From Gottfriedia endophytica (lineage in GTDB: Bacteria; Bacillota; Bacilli; Bacillales; Bacillaceae_G), in NCBI RefSeq assembly GCF_017814275.1, contig NZ_JAGIYQ010000005.1, positions 1 to 64,000 of the forward strand: DNA of 64,000 nucleotides, read 5' to 3'. The notes beneath the pieces were generated by a model, which ran no database searches, had not been told where the DNA came from, and worked only from the letters and a program-made list of their open reading frames with translations. Positions 18,505 through 27,868 of this stretch are shown one piece after another. A program made the position numbers and the translations under genes. How positions within the stretch are numbered: the stretch's first letter is position 1; each line of letters opens with the position of its first letter.

Positions 18505-19230
18505 ATGGAAAAGAGTATGAAATTAAAACCAATTGAAGCAGCTAAACTGTTTATTGAAAAGCACTTTCCAAACTGCCACGGTGCGATATTAGCAGGTAGT
18601 GTTGTAAGAGGAGAAGCAACAGAAACGTCTGACCTTGATATTGTCATCTTTGATAAAAGTTTACCCTCAGCATATAGAGAGTCAATGATTGATTTTGGTT
18701 GGGCAATTGAGGTTTTTGTCCATAATTTGACATCTTATAAACACTATTTTGACTCAGATTATCAAAGGGCTAAACCTTGTTTACAAAGAATGATTTTTGA
18801 AGGGATTATTTTAAAAGATAATGGATTTATAGGCGCTATAAAAAAAGAAGCTAAAGAGATGTTAGAGAATGGTCCTGAAAGATGGACTGAAGACATAATT
18901 ACGACAAAACGATACTTTATAACGGACGTCCTAGATGATTTAATCGGATGTAAAAGTCGACAAGAAGAACTCTTTATCGCAAACTCGTTAGCAGTGCTTA
19001 TTCAGGAATTTGTTTTAAGAACGAATAATCGTTGGATAGGGTCTTCAAAATGGTTCATTCGTTCTTTGAAGCATTTTGATATAAAGTTTTCTGAAGAATT
19101 TGTTGCAGCCTTTGAAGCTTTTTATAAAACCGGTGAGAAAAACAAAATTATTCAACTGACTGAAAAAGTTCTTGAACCATACGGGGGGCGATTATTTGAA
19201 GGTTATTCTTCGGGTAAAGAAAAACTTTAA
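18505..19230 (+). CDS. Nucleotidyltransferase-fold protein
   Basis: A 241-residue protein with an N-terminal polymerase-beta-type nucleotidyltransferase domain. The signature GSVVRGEATETSDLDIVIF (residues about 30-48) contains the GS and the DxD metal-binding pair; IEVFVH supplies the third acidic position. The C-terminal 130 residues are helical, as in substrate-binding halves of aminoglycoside or kanamycin nucleotidyltransferases. The substrate is unknown. The ATG at 18505 follows GAGGAAGGTGA; a TTG at 18487 lies inside that site. Confidence 0.8.
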   Translation: MEKSMKLKPIEAAKLFIEKHFPNCHGAILAGSVVRGEATETSDLDIVIFDKSLPSAYRESMIDFGWAIEVFVHNLTSYKHYFDSDYQRAKPCLQRMIFEGIILKDNGFIGAIKKEAKEMLENGPERWTEDIITTKRYFITDVLDDLIGCKSRQEELFIANSLAVLIQEFVLRTNNRWIGSSKWFIRSLKHFDIKFSEEFVAAFEAFYKTGEKNKIIQLTEKVLEPYGGRLFEGYSSGKEKL

Positions 19231-19261
19231 GAACTAAATCCAAGCTAATATTGCGGAAAAT

Positions 19262-19308
19262 AAATTCACCCCAAATTGTTTTCACGTCAAACAATTTGGG
19301 GTGAATTT
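19262..19308. terminator. Strong bidirectional terminator
   Basis: A 20-bp perfect stem (19262-19281 with 19289-19308) with CACCCC/GGGGTG and flanking A/T runs between convergent genes. Confidence 0.92.
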
Positions 19309-19319
19309 CTATTAATTAA

Positions 19320-21176
19320 TCAGTTATTTACAATCGGTAATGTAACATACGATGGATGAACAGAATCATGATAAAGTGTATTCAATGCTTTTACGAATAC
19401 CTTATCTGTCTCAGGACTGTTACCTGTATTTGTATTTCGATCAAATTTTGGATAGTTAGAGCTTGCAACATCAATTCTAATGCGATGTCCCTTTTGTATT
19501 ACATGACTGATAGCTGTTAAATTAATCTTCACTTGATATATTTTTCCCTTTTGCAGTAAAGCTACCTTATTTTGCCCATTTCTAAATTTAGCCCGAATGA
19601 TTCCGTCCTCAAGTAAAGTGGATGTTCCTTTAGAATCAACATCTGTTACTTTTACTGTAAAATCTGTATCTAATTTATTCGATGAAATATATAAAGTTGC
19701 AGAAGCTGGGCCTTCAATTTTCATCTCTTTTGACATTGGTTTAGATGTAAAGGTTAAGACTTTGTTTTCAACAGGACGTTGATCCATTGGTCCACTTGGG
19801 ATAATTAAATTATTTCCACCAACAGTCTTTGTTGGATGAGCAGGATCATATTCATACGTATTCGGTTTTTCATTTTTCTTTGGTAAAGTTGTTGATAAAC
19901 TACCGTCGTTTAAGGATTTAATTGTCCCGCTATGTTCTTGATTAAAGTAAAAATTCGTTTGTTTTACGTTTTTAACTGGCCAAGTTGGACTTGTTTCCCA
20001 TTTATTTTCACCAGTTACATAATACTTGACTGCTGGCTCTTTCATAATATTGTTATCGATCCCTTTTAACCAATAATCAAACCAGCGAACCGCTTCTTTA
20101 TTTAAATCTACTTCAACATTTTTTGCTGATAAATAGGTTGGATTTTGACCAACATTTTGATGTACCCATGGTCCCATCAATAATTTTTGGTTTCCTCTTG
20201 CGCCCATACCACCATTATTTTGTAACCCTGTAAATGCATTTAATACTCCAGCTTCAAATATGTCATAAAAACCACCTACATGATAAACAGGTACATGAAT
20301 TTTATCTAATTTATCCATAATATTGTTTGCTTCATATAAATCCCAAATAGGATTTTGTTTATCAATTATGTTCATATTTAACATATCTTGATAGGCTGGC
20401 ATGTATTTTTCATTTAAATTTGGAAACGATCCTAGTGGCAATTCTAATTTGTTAAATTGTTTCATTAAGTTATTACTATCCAATAAAGAATACGAGTTAT
20501 TTAGCGCATTAAAGTTAGTTGGATCGACTCTTAAGATTTGATAAATATTTTGTGCATTTAACCAACCTTGAATTAACGCTTGATTTAATACTCCTTGTCT
20601 ATATACAGCTTCATTAAAGAAATCAGCTGTATGCACTAAACTAAACATAGCTTTTAAATGTGATGGATTTTCAAGCGCTGCTGCATTTTGTGAGATTCCT
20701 AATGCAGATGGCCCAAATGTTCCTACTTTCCCATTACTCCATAGTTGTTTTGCTGCCCATTCAATTGTGTCATATCCATCCTTCCCATCATCTTTAAAAG
20801 GATAATAATCTCCTTTTGAGTCATAACGCCCTCTTACATCTTGAATGACTACAGCGTATCCATTTTGGGCTAAATATGTCGCTTGCGTTTTCATATCTTT
20901 TTTGCCATATGGCGTACGAGCAATTAACGTCGGTAAATCTGTACTATTTTGTGATGGCAAGTAAATATCCGTAGCAAGCTCCGTATTATCTCTCATTTGC
21001 ACCATTTCATTTTGTTTTACATAAACACCGTCAGTATCAGATGGTTTTTGAATATCCTGTTTCACTATTTTTTGAGTATGTGGAGCAATCTCAATTGTTT
21101 TGGCATTACTAGTCTGAAAAGTTAATAAAGTACTAGCCATCGAAACCAATAAAGCTGCTTGAACTAACTTTTTCAT
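19320..21176 (-). CDS. Secreted CocE/NonD-family (S15-like) hydrolase
   Basis: An exported serine hydrolase of 618 residues. The signal peptide ends near residue 25 (STLLTFQTSNA). The alpha/beta-hydrolase domain carries nucleophile Ser157 in FGPSALG, Asp305 in GGFYDIF and His339 in GPWVH, the triad of Xaa-Pro dipeptidyl-peptidase/CocE proteins. The C-terminal third is the jelly-roll X-Pro domain. Members cleave Xaa-Pro peptides, cocaine-type esters or beta-lactam side chains; the actual substrate is unknown. It lies head to tail behind gamma-glutamyltransferase, but with a gap of about 120 bases. Confidence 0.88.
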   Translation of the reverse strand: MKKLVQAALLVSMASTLLTFQTSNAKTIEIAPHTQKIVKQDIQKPSDTDGVYVKQNEMVQMRDNTELATDIYLPSQNSTDLPTLIARTPYGKKDMKTQATYLAQNGYAVVIQDVRGRYDSKGDYYPFKDDGKDGYDTIEWAAKQLWSNGKVGTFGPSALGISQNAAALENPSHLKAMFSLVHTADFFNEAVYRQGVLNQALIQGWLNAQNIYQILRVDPTNFNALNNSYSLLDSNNLMKQFNKLELPLGSFPNLNEKYMPAYQDMLNMNIIDKQNPIWDLYEANNIMDKLDKIHVPVYHVGGFYDIFEAGVLNAFTGLQNNGGMGARGNQKLLMGPWVHQNVGQNPTYLSAKNVEVDLNKEAVRWFDYWLKGIDNNIMKEPAVKYYVTGENKWETSPTWPVKNVKQTNFYFNQEHSGTIKSLNDGSLSTTLPKKNEKPNTYEYDPAHPTKTVGGNNLIIPSGPMDQRPVENKVLTFTSKPMSKEMKIEGPASATLYISSNKLDTDFTVKVTDVDSKGTSTLLEDGIIRAKFRNGQNKVALLQKGKIYQVKINLTAISHVIQKGHRIRIDVASSNYPKFDRNTNTGNSPETDKVFVKALNTLYHDSVHPSYVTLPIVNN

Positions 21177-21294
21177 GGTTTCCCTCCTAATCTATTAAAA
21201 AATAATCTACCTATATTATATGAAAGCACTTAAAGGGTCTCTTGCTATTTCGTTTGACAAAATATGCAAGAACTACGAACCTTTCCCATGATAT

Positions 21295-22911
21295 TTACCA
21301 ACTAGCAATGGTTCCGTCAGCTCTTGACTCTGTCCCTCCAATTAAAACTCCAGTTTCTTCATCTTTCCAAATAATTTGTCCACGACCAAAACCACCGGAG
21401 TTTTTTGCAACTTGAATATCATGTCCTTTTGCTTTTAATTCTGTCACAATATGTTCTGGAAAATTTGGTTCTACTTCAACTGTTTTCCCTTCAATCCATT
21501 GCCACCTTGGTACATCCAAAGCTGCTTGTGGATTCAAATGAAAATCAATACTACTCATAATGACTTGAAGATGCCCTTGTGGTTGCATATAACCTCCCAT
21601 TACTCCAAAAGGTCCAATAGCTTTATCATCTTTTGTTAAGAATCCTGGAATAATGGTATGGTACGTTTTTTTCCCGCCAGCTAATGCATTTACATGTTGC
21701 TCATTTAAACTAAAATCATGTCCTCTATTCTGCAATGCAATACCTGTACCAGGAATGACAATCCCCGATCCAAAACCCATGTAATTACTTTGAATAAAGG
21801 AAACCATATTTCCTTCTCCATCAGCTGTTGCTAAGTAAACAGTGCCACCGCTATGAGGTTTACCTGGCATTGGATCGCAAGCAGTTTCCGTAATCTCAGC
21901 ATATCTCTGTTTTCCATAAGAAGAACTTAAAAGCTCTTCAATTGTAAGTTTCATATAGTCAGAATCCGTCACATATTCCTTACCACATGAAAAAGCTAGT
22001 TTCATTGCTTCAATTTGTTTATGGTATGTATACACACTCTCTTTTTCTGTAAAGTTATCATTCTTTAACATATTTAACGCCATTAAAGCAACAATCCCTT
22101 GACCATTTGGAGGTATTTCCCAAACGTCAAAACCTCTGTAATTTACACTAATTGGTTTTACCCATCTCGGGCGATAGGATGCTAGGTCTTCTTTCGTTAA
22201 ATAGCCACCATATTTAGTAGAAGAATCTACTATTTTATTTGCAAGCTCTCCAGTATAAAACGCTTCTCCGTTTGTATCGGCAATTTTTTCTAAAGTTATT
22301 GCATGATCTAAAGAAGACCATACTTCTCCAATCTCAGGAGCACGCCCTTTTGGAGCAAACGTTTCGAACCAGGCATTAAATTCTTCTCCAACTAATTCCT
22401 TTTTAAAAATCCCAAATGCTCTCTTCCAAAACCTTCCTACTGTTGGAGAAACGGGATAACCATTTCGTGCATATTCAATAGCTGGTTGCAAAACTTCTTT
22501 TAACGGTAAATTACCAAAGCGTTTTGATAATTCAACCCATGCAGCAGGAGCACCAGGTACTGTTACGGGTAACCAACCATACTTAGGAACTTTATCATAT
22601 CCTTGATTTTTCAATTTCTGAATTGAAATATTTTTAGGAGCTGGGCCACTTGAGTCTAGTCCATATAATTTTTCTTTCATCCAAACTAATGCAAATGCAT
22701 CGCCACCAATCCCATTTGAAGTCGGTTCAACAACAGTCAAACAAGCTGCCGTTGCAATAGCAGCATCAACTGCATTTCCCCCTTTTTTCAATATATCTAA
22801 TCCAGCTTGAGCAGCTAATGGCTGTGACGTTGCTACCATTCCATTTTTTGCATGAATTACGTTTCTTTGAGATGCATAAGAAGTGTCGAGCATTTTCATT
22901 TTCGAAATCAT
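21295..22911 (-). CDS. ggt: Gamma-glutamyltransferase (YwrD-like, no signal peptide)
   Basis: A 538-residue N-terminal-nucleophile hydrolase that splits gamma-glutamyl bonds of glutathione or poly-gamma-glutamate. KGGNAVDAAIATAACLTVVEPTSNGIGGD is typical of the large subunit; self-cleavage is expected before the Thr of SGGTVYLATAD (Thr357), the nucleophile of the small subunit. PFGVMGGYMQPQGHLQV completes the site. There is no signal peptide, so it is probably cytoplasmic like B. subtilis YwrD. The ATG at 22911 lies 8 bases after AGGAG; a GTG at 22920 overlaps that site. Confidence 0.92.
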   Translation of the reverse strand: MISKMKMLDTSYASQRNVIHAKNGMVATSQPLAAQAGLDILKKGGNAVDAAIATAACLTVVEPTSNGIGGDAFALVWMKEKLYGLDSSGPAPKNISIQKLKNQGYDKVPKYGWLPVTVPGAPAAWVELSKRFGNLPLKEVLQPAIEYARNGYPVSPTVGRFWKRAFGIFKKELVGEEFNAWFETFAPKGRAPEIGEVWSSLDHAITLEKIADTNGEAFYTGELANKIVDSSTKYGGYLTKEDLASYRPRWVKPISVNYRGFDVWEIPPNGQGIVALMALNMLKNDNFTEKESVYTYHKQIEAMKLAFSCGKEYVTDSDYMKLTIEELLSSSYGKQRYAEITETACDPMPGKPHSGGTVYLATADGEGNMVSFIQSNYMGFGSGIVIPGTGIALQNRGHDFSLNEQHVNALAGGKKTYHTIIPGFLTKDDKAIGPFGVMGGYMQPQGHLQVIMSSIDFHLNPQAALDVPRWQWIEGKTVEVEPNFPEHIVTELKAKGHDIQVAKNSGGFGRGQIIWKDEETGVLIGGTESRADGTIASW

Positions 22912-23158
22912 CTGATTCACTCCTATTTATTTTGAAGTATGACAATGGTTTGGACATTTTGTTAATTTCTTTACCAATTCGACAATTCCCTTCACTTTCC
23001 CTACAAAGAATATTAATTTTATTCTCTTAGGTCTTTTGATTGAAAAGACTAGTCTTCTACGAAATTAGAAACACCACAAAACAAAATAGCTTTTCTTATT
23101 TTGTAGAATAAATGATTGAATGATGTGGCATGATAAATAATAATTCGACTTGTTGATG

Positions 23159-23167
23159 TGGTATAAT
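23159..23167 (+). promoter_or_regulatory. Extended -10 promoter of the ydjO-like gene
   Basis: TGGTATAAT lies 24 bases before the ATG; the same extended -10 occurs at 14838. No convincing -35 is seen. Confidence 0.5.
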
Positions 23168-23191
23168 ACAGTAAAGGAGTGGTGAAAAAGT

Positions 23192-23386
23192 ATGTATAAT
23201 CGAAAAAGGAATGAAGAACCATTACCAAAAGTACAAACATCGATTTGGGATTGTGAGTCTGACGATTGCATAGGATGGATGAGAAAAGATTTTTCTTTTG
23301 AAACTGAACCTACTTGCCCTTTATGTGGATCTAAAATGAAATCGGGAGATCGACTTCTCAACCAAATTGAGACAAATCAGTTTTAG
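23192..23386 (+). CDS. ydjO: Cold-inducible YdjO-like protein
   Basis: A 64-residue protein matching the YdjO family: YNRKRNEEPLPK at the start, then a zinc-ribbon arrangement CxxxxC (CESDDC) and CPLCGSKM. B. subtilis YdjO is cold-shock induced; its function is unknown. AAAGGAGTGGTG precedes the ATG. Confidence 0.88.
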   Translation: MYNRKRNEEPLPKVQTSIWDCESDDCIGWMRKDFSFETEPTCPLCGSKMKSGDRLLNQIETNQF

Positions 23387-23533
23387 TTTATTTTTTTGTG
23401 ACTTATTTCTTTAAATAAAATAACTCTAACAAATTCTGGGTTTATATTCTTTCTAAAATGAACTACTTTTTCACAGTAACGAAAATAACTATTTATATGA
23501 ACAACTACAATTCAAACAATATATCTTCAAGAG

Positions 23534-23576
23534 GCTGACCTAAAATAAAAATACATTTTTGGGTCAGCTTTTTTTC
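23534..23576 (+). terminator. Terminator
   Basis: GCTGACCTAAAA (23534-23545) pairs with TTTTGGGTCAGC (23557-23568), followed by TTTTTTT. It ends the ydjO transcript. The rest of 23387-23674 holds no recognisable gene. Confidence 0.75.
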
Positions 23577-23674
23577 TTGTAATGAATTGTGCTTTAACTT
23601 ATGAAGAAGCTGGGCAAGCTATTGAAGGCCCGATTCTTCATTGAATTGATAGTAGAGATAGGGAGAATAGTTCA

Positions 23675-24193
23675 ATGAAGGGGAAAGTATTTATCATTTC
23701 AGGACCAGCAGGAGTTGGTAAATCAACAACAGCAAAAAACTTCGCTGAGAGGCTGAAAAAAAGTGCATATATTTCAGGGGATATTATTAGTCATATGCCC
23801 GTTTCAGGACGTAAGAAGCCTTGGGAATCCGATATTGCGAGGGAGCTAGTTTGGAAAAACATCGTGTCGTTGTGTAATAATTTTTTAGACGCTGAGTATG
23901 ACGTCATAATCGATTGGGTTGCATTTTGGGATGACGTTAAGAAGTACACTACACAGTGGATTAAACAAGGTATAGAAGTTCGTTATGTCATTTTATGGGC
24001 TGACGAAGAAATTCATTTGAATCGTGACCTTCAAAGACCAACTGAAAAACAAATGGGAGAAAGAGTACAAATACTCCGAAAAGAGTTTCTTCATTCTGAT
24101 ACTCCTTCTTATCTTTTTCTTGATAATACATCCGTTAATCCAGAAAACATCATTCAGCTCATTCAAGAAAAGAGCCAGTTTTTACTAGTTTGA
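23675..24193 (+). CDS. P-loop kinase-like ATPase
   Basis: A 172-residue nucleotide-binding protein. Walker A is GPAGVGKST (residues 10-18). IIDWVAFWDD is a plausible Walker B/substrate region, and a lid-like stretch NRDLQRPTEKQMGER follows. The size and layout fit small-molecule kinases (gluconate/chloramphenicol/shikimate-kinase-like), but the substrate cannot be named. AGGGAG lies 9 bases before the ATG. It is 24 bases upstream of the phosphoesterase pseudogene and probably co-transcribed. Confidence 0.75.
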   Translation: MKGKVFIISGPAGVGKSTTAKNFAERLKKSAYISGDIISHMPVSGRKKPWESDIARELVWKNIVSLCNNFLDAEYDVIIDWVAFWDDVKKYTTQWIKQGIEVRYVILWADEEIHLNRDLQRPTEKQMGERVQILRKEFLHSDTPSYLFLDNTSVNPENIIQLIQEKSQFLLV

Positions 24194-24217
24194 TATTGGT
24201 AAAACGGGAGGAGAACA

Positions 24218-25001
24218 ATGAGAATCGCTACTTTTAACATTTGGAACAATCAAACATTGTGGGTTGAACGATTAGCAGCAATTTGTGAATTAGTTAAAGA
24301 TATTGATCCTGACGTTCTTGCGCTCCAGGAAGTCAGAAGTTCTATTGATGTTGAAAAGGGAATAAATGTAGCCCAACACATCGCGAATCAAGCAGGTTAT
24401 CCATTTTGCATTTTTAAAGAGTACCCCGATTCTCCAGATGAAGGACTAGCATTTTTAAGTAAAATTCCAATTTCTACTGAGGATGTTATTTGGCAAAAAA
24501 ATACTAAGGAATCAAATTACTGTGCAATTAGAATCACTTTCAAAAATGGAGATTATGAATTTGGCATAACAAATGTTCATTTAAATTGGAAATCTACTAT
24601 GATAAGAAAAGAACAAATTAGAGCAGTACATAATTGGATTTTTGGAGAAAATAATACTAAACCCTATGAAATTCTTTGTGGAGATTTTAATGATGAACCA
24701 AATTCAAGTATTCATCACTATTTAACAGATCATCATTGGATGGATGTAGCGCAGTCTAAAGAAAACCGAAAACCATAATAATATTAAAGCTCAACCCACT
24801 CTAGACTATATAAATAATATTAATATAAAAAGCGAATCAAATTTAAAGTTACAAGTCCGATTTGATTGGATTTTAATTCATAAAAACACGAACTTGAATC
24901 TTCCATCAATCGATAATGTGGAAGTGTTTGGGAATACTCCACTTACAAAAGCGTTAATATTACCAAGTGATCATTATGGGGTTTTGATGGATATCACATA
25001 G
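24218..25001 (+). pseudogene. Endonuclease/exonuclease/phosphatase-family gene, frameshifted by a 7-bp tandem duplication
   Basis: The gene starts at ATG 24218 (GGGAGGAG upstream) and reads an EEP-fold protein: TFNIWN, LALQEVR, GITNVHLNW and CGDFND. At 24761-24774 the heptamer GAAAACC is present twice in tandem, and the frame closes at TAA 24776. Removing one copy joins the reading frame to NNIKAQPTLDYI...FDWILIH...PLTKALILPSDHYGVLMDI, ending at TAG 24999-25001, a 258-residue protein with the family's C-terminal SDHYG motif. As it stands, the catalytic SDH segment is lost. Confidence 0.9.
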
Positions 25002-25098
25002 ATATATATTTATTTTATCCAAAGAAGAAAACTAGTCTTTAGGCCAAGTTATAAAATACATTAGGTGCGATTGTTGTTACAAACTGGGAGGAATTTCA

Positions 25099-26559
25099 AT
25101 GAGAATGAATACCAAAAAAGTAATCTCTTCTTTACACACAGATTTTTACCAAATCAACATGGGAAATGTTTACTTTAATGATGGAATACATGAAAAAAAA
25201 TCGGTTTTTAATGTCTATTTTCGTAAGCTGCCATTTGGAAATGGATATGCCGTTTTCATGGGGCTTAGGCGTGTTCTCGAATATTTAAAAAACTTCCACT
25301 TCACAGATGAACAATTACATTATTTACGTGCCCTTGGTTTTAAAGAAGATTATTTATCCTATTTATCAACAATGAAATTCACAGGTACTGTTCGAAGTAT
25401 TGCTGAAGGTGAAATTTGTTTTGCAAATGAACCAATTTTAACGATTGAAGCACCTTTAATTCAAGCTCAGTGGGTTGAAACAGCCATCTTAAATATAGTA
25501 AATTATCAAACACTTGTTGCTACAAAAGCATCTCGAATAAGACATGTTGCTGGTAATGACGTTGTGATGGAATTTGGAACAAGACGTGCTCAAGAAGAAT
25601 CCGCATCACTTTGGGGAGCTCGAGCAAGCGTTCTTGCAGGTTTTGATGGAACAAGTAACGTACAAGCCGGTTTTCAGTTTGAATTACCTCTTAGTGGTAC
25701 TCACGCTCATGCGCTTGTGCAAGCTTATGGAGATGAATTAACTGCATTTCGTAAGTATGCAGAGACTCATCAAGACTGCGTATTTTTAGTAGATACATAC
25801 GATACTCTGCGTAGTGGTGTCCCAAATGCAATTAAAGTGGCTAAAGAATTTGGTGAAAAAATCAAGTTCAAAGGCATCCGATTAGACAGTGGTGACCTTG
25901 CCTACTTATCGAAAGAAGCACGCAAAATGCTAGACGAAGCTGGATTCACTGAAGCAAAAATTGTAGCAAGTAATGACCTTGATGAGGAAACCATCATTCA
26001 TTTAAAAATGCAAGGTGCAAAAATAGATGTATGGGGAATTGGAACAAAAAACATCACATGTTATGATGATCCAGCACTTGGCGGTGTGTATAAATTAGCT
26101 GCCATCGAAAATGAAGAAGGAATAATTGAAGACCGTATTAAAATTTCAAGCAATCCAATAAAAACAAGTACACCTTCGTCCAAAAACTTATATCGTTTAT
26201 ACGATAAAGACAATGGTCATGCATTAGTTGATGTCATTACAACTATTGATGAAAAAATAAACGAAAATGAACCGATCACTTTATTTGATCCAACACATAC
26301 ATACTTAGAGCAAACATTTGAAAACTTTACCGTTCGTTGTTTATTGAACGAATATGTAAAGGATGGCGTAGTTATTGAAACATATCCATCCAACGAACAA
26401 ATCAAGAAATTCAATCAAGATGAACTCACTTGTTTTTGGGAAGAAATAAAACGTACTCAAAATCCACATAATTATTATGTAGATTATAGTGCTCAATTAT
26501 ATGAACGAAAAATGAACGCAATTAAGGTAGAAAGAGAAAAAATTCAAAAGAAAAAATAA
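25099..26559 (+). CDS. pncB: Nicotinate phosphoribosyltransferase
   Basis: Makes nicotinate mononucleotide from nicotinate and PRPP in NAD salvage. It has 486 residues, the full bacterial length. Landmarks are HTDFYQINMGNVYF at the N-terminus, EFGTRRAQE, the loop SGTHAHA containing the probable phospho-accepting His204, VDTYDT (231-236) and GIRLDSGD in the phosphate-binding region. GGGAGGA precedes the ATG. It is a single gene with its own terminator. Confidence 0.93.
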   Translation: MRMNTKKVISSLHTDFYQINMGNVYFNDGIHEKKSVFNVYFRKLPFGNGYAVFMGLRRVLEYLKNFHFTDEQLHYLRALGFKEDYLSYLSTMKFTGTVRSIAEGEICFANEPILTIEAPLIQAQWVETAILNIVNYQTLVATKASRIRHVAGNDVVMEFGTRRAQEESASLWGARASVLAGFDGTSNVQAGFQFELPLSGTHAHALVQAYGDELTAFRKYAETHQDCVFLVDTYDTLRSGVPNAIKVAKEFGEKIKFKGIRLDSGDLAYLSKEARKMLDEAGFTEAKIVASNDLDEETIIHLKMQGAKIDVWGIGTKNITCYDDPALGGVYKLAAIENEEGIIEDRIKISSNPIKTSTPSSKNLYRLYDKDNGHALVDVITTIDEKINENEPITLFDPTHTYLEQTFENFTVRCLLNEYVKDGVVIETYPSNEQIKKFNQDELTCFWEEIKRTQNPHNYYVDYSAQLYERKMNAIKVEREKIQKKK

Positions 26560-26574
26560 GATAAAGTATACATA

Positions 26575-26610
26575 GGGGCTTAGTAAAAAAGACTACGGCC
26601 CCTTTTATTT
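26575..26610 (+). terminator. Terminator of pncB
   Basis: GGGGC (26575-26579) plus TAGT pairs with ACTA plus GCCCC (26592-26602), followed by TTTTATTTTT. Confidence 0.7.
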
Positions 26611-26629
26611 TTACTAACCCAATAAAAAA

Positions 26630-27166
26630 TCAATTTTTATTATATTCCAAAGAAAGTTTATCTAAGTAGTCTTGTATTTCTTTTTTCGATTTTAAAATAA
26701 CGATTTTGTTTTGAGCATCTTTTTTCAGAAAATAATCTAACCGCTCTCTCATTACAATTTTCCGATTTTTATACGTAGTCAGGATAAACTTAATAAACTT
26801 CCAATCTAGCTTTTCATCACATCCGATTGTCATATCTGGTCTTGTTTTACCAATATGTTGAAAAAATCTTTTGAAAACTCGATAAAGGCAGACGTAAAGT
26901 GGTAATTCTAAATAAATAATCGTATCCGCTTTTTCAATCCTTACTTCATATGTATTAGTATAATTTCCTTCAATAATCCATTGCCGGTTTTCAACAACTT
27001 TTTTCTGAACACTTCTAAACTCATCAAGCGAAGTTTCAATCCAACCTGGTTTCCAATACATCGTATCTAAGTGATAAACATTTATTTTTATAATGTCACT
27101 TAGCCTCCGAGCAAACGTAGATTTTCCAACACCAGGTGATACACCAAGTACCATAATCCGATTCAA
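26630..27166 (-). CDS. P-loop 'topology modulation' (FlaR-like) kinase-family protein
   Basis: A 178-residue ATPase with Walker A GVSPGVGKST. The pattern YHLDTMYWKPGW, WIIEGNY and IIYLELPLYVCLYRVFKRF belongs to the adenylate-kinase-like group annotated as DNA topology modulation protein FlaR-related. That name is historical; a small-molecule kinase role is as likely. The start is TTG with AGGAGGGG about 7 bases upstream. Confidence 0.8.
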   Translation of the reverse strand: MNRIMVLGVSPGVGKSTFARRLSDIIKINVYHLDTMYWKPGWIETSLDEFRSVQKKVVENRQWIIEGNYTNTYEVRIEKADTIIYLELPLYVCLYRVFKRFFQHIGKTRPDMTIGCDEKLDWKFIKFILTTYKNRKIVMRERLDYFLKKDAQNKIVILKSKKEIQDYLDKLSLEYNKN

Positions 27167-27246
27167 ATTTATCCCCTCCTATTTAAAAATTAAACAGAAA
27201 GAGATTATATCATGTGTTAATCAGAAATTTCAAACTTATTAAAATT

Positions 27247-27272
27247 AAAAGACTACATTAAATTTGTAGTCT
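27247..27272 (-). terminator. Terminator of the DUF523 gene
   Basis: AGACTACA (27250-27257) pairs with TGTAGTCT (27265-27272); the minus strand continues TTTTAATTTT. Confidence 0.7.
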
Positions 27273-27316
27273 CCGCTTTGTCTATCTTATTGACCATTCC
27301 GTTAACTTAAGTAAAT

Positions 27317-27784
27317 TTATATTTTCCCAAGAAGATAATCAGCAAGCCCTTCTTCTGACATTACTCGAATCCCGTTTCTTTTAAGTAAAGCACTTGTTAC
27401 TCCATCTCCAACTATTTTCGTACCTTTAAAATCCCCATTATAGATCATTGAACTACCACAAGAAGGGCTAAACTCTTTAAGAACAACCACTTTAGCATTC
27501 ACTTCTTGAGCAATTCTTAAAGTAGAATAAGCCCCTTTTACATACATTTCTGTAACATCTCTTCCGGATTTCTCGACCACTTTTGCTTTACCATCTAGGA
27601 CATCTTCTCCGTTTCCGCCAACTATCTCAGCAGGTTCTCTCGGAGTTAAAAATCCACCAAGTAATTCTGGGCAGACAGATATTGCCTTGTTTTCTTCTAT
27701 TAGTTGACTTATTTTTTTATCTAAACAGTGTGTACCATTGTATCTTACTTCTAAACCTGCTAAACAAGAGCTTACTAATATCAT
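27317..27784 (-). CDS. DUF523 family protein
   Basis: A 155-residue cytoplasmic protein. The signature SSCLAGLEVRYNG at the N-terminus, CPELLGGF.TPREPAEIV and LKEFSPSCGSS define DUF523, a family with conserved cysteines suggesting metal or Fe-S binding. No reaction is established. GAGGGG lies before the ATG. Confidence 0.9.
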   Translation of the reverse strand: MILVSSCLAGLEVRYNGTHCLDKKISQLIEENKAISVCPELLGGFLTPREPAEIVGGNGEDVLDGKAKVVEKSGRDVTEMYVKGAYSTLRIAQEVNAKVVVLKEFSPSCGSSMIYNGDFKGTKIVGDGVTSALLKRNGIRVMSEEGLADYLLGKI

Positions 27785-27868
27785 TGTTATCCCCTCAATC
27801 TATTAATTTCCATTTCCCTTAATTCATCTGTTACCCCAACCAAAAGGAACAAAATATAAATAGAATTA

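Noticed and set aside
23581-23644. Short peptide MNCALTYEEAGQAIEGPILH upstream of the kinase gene
   Set aside because: No ribosome site and only 20 codons after a terminator. It may be a trace of a gene but supports no call.
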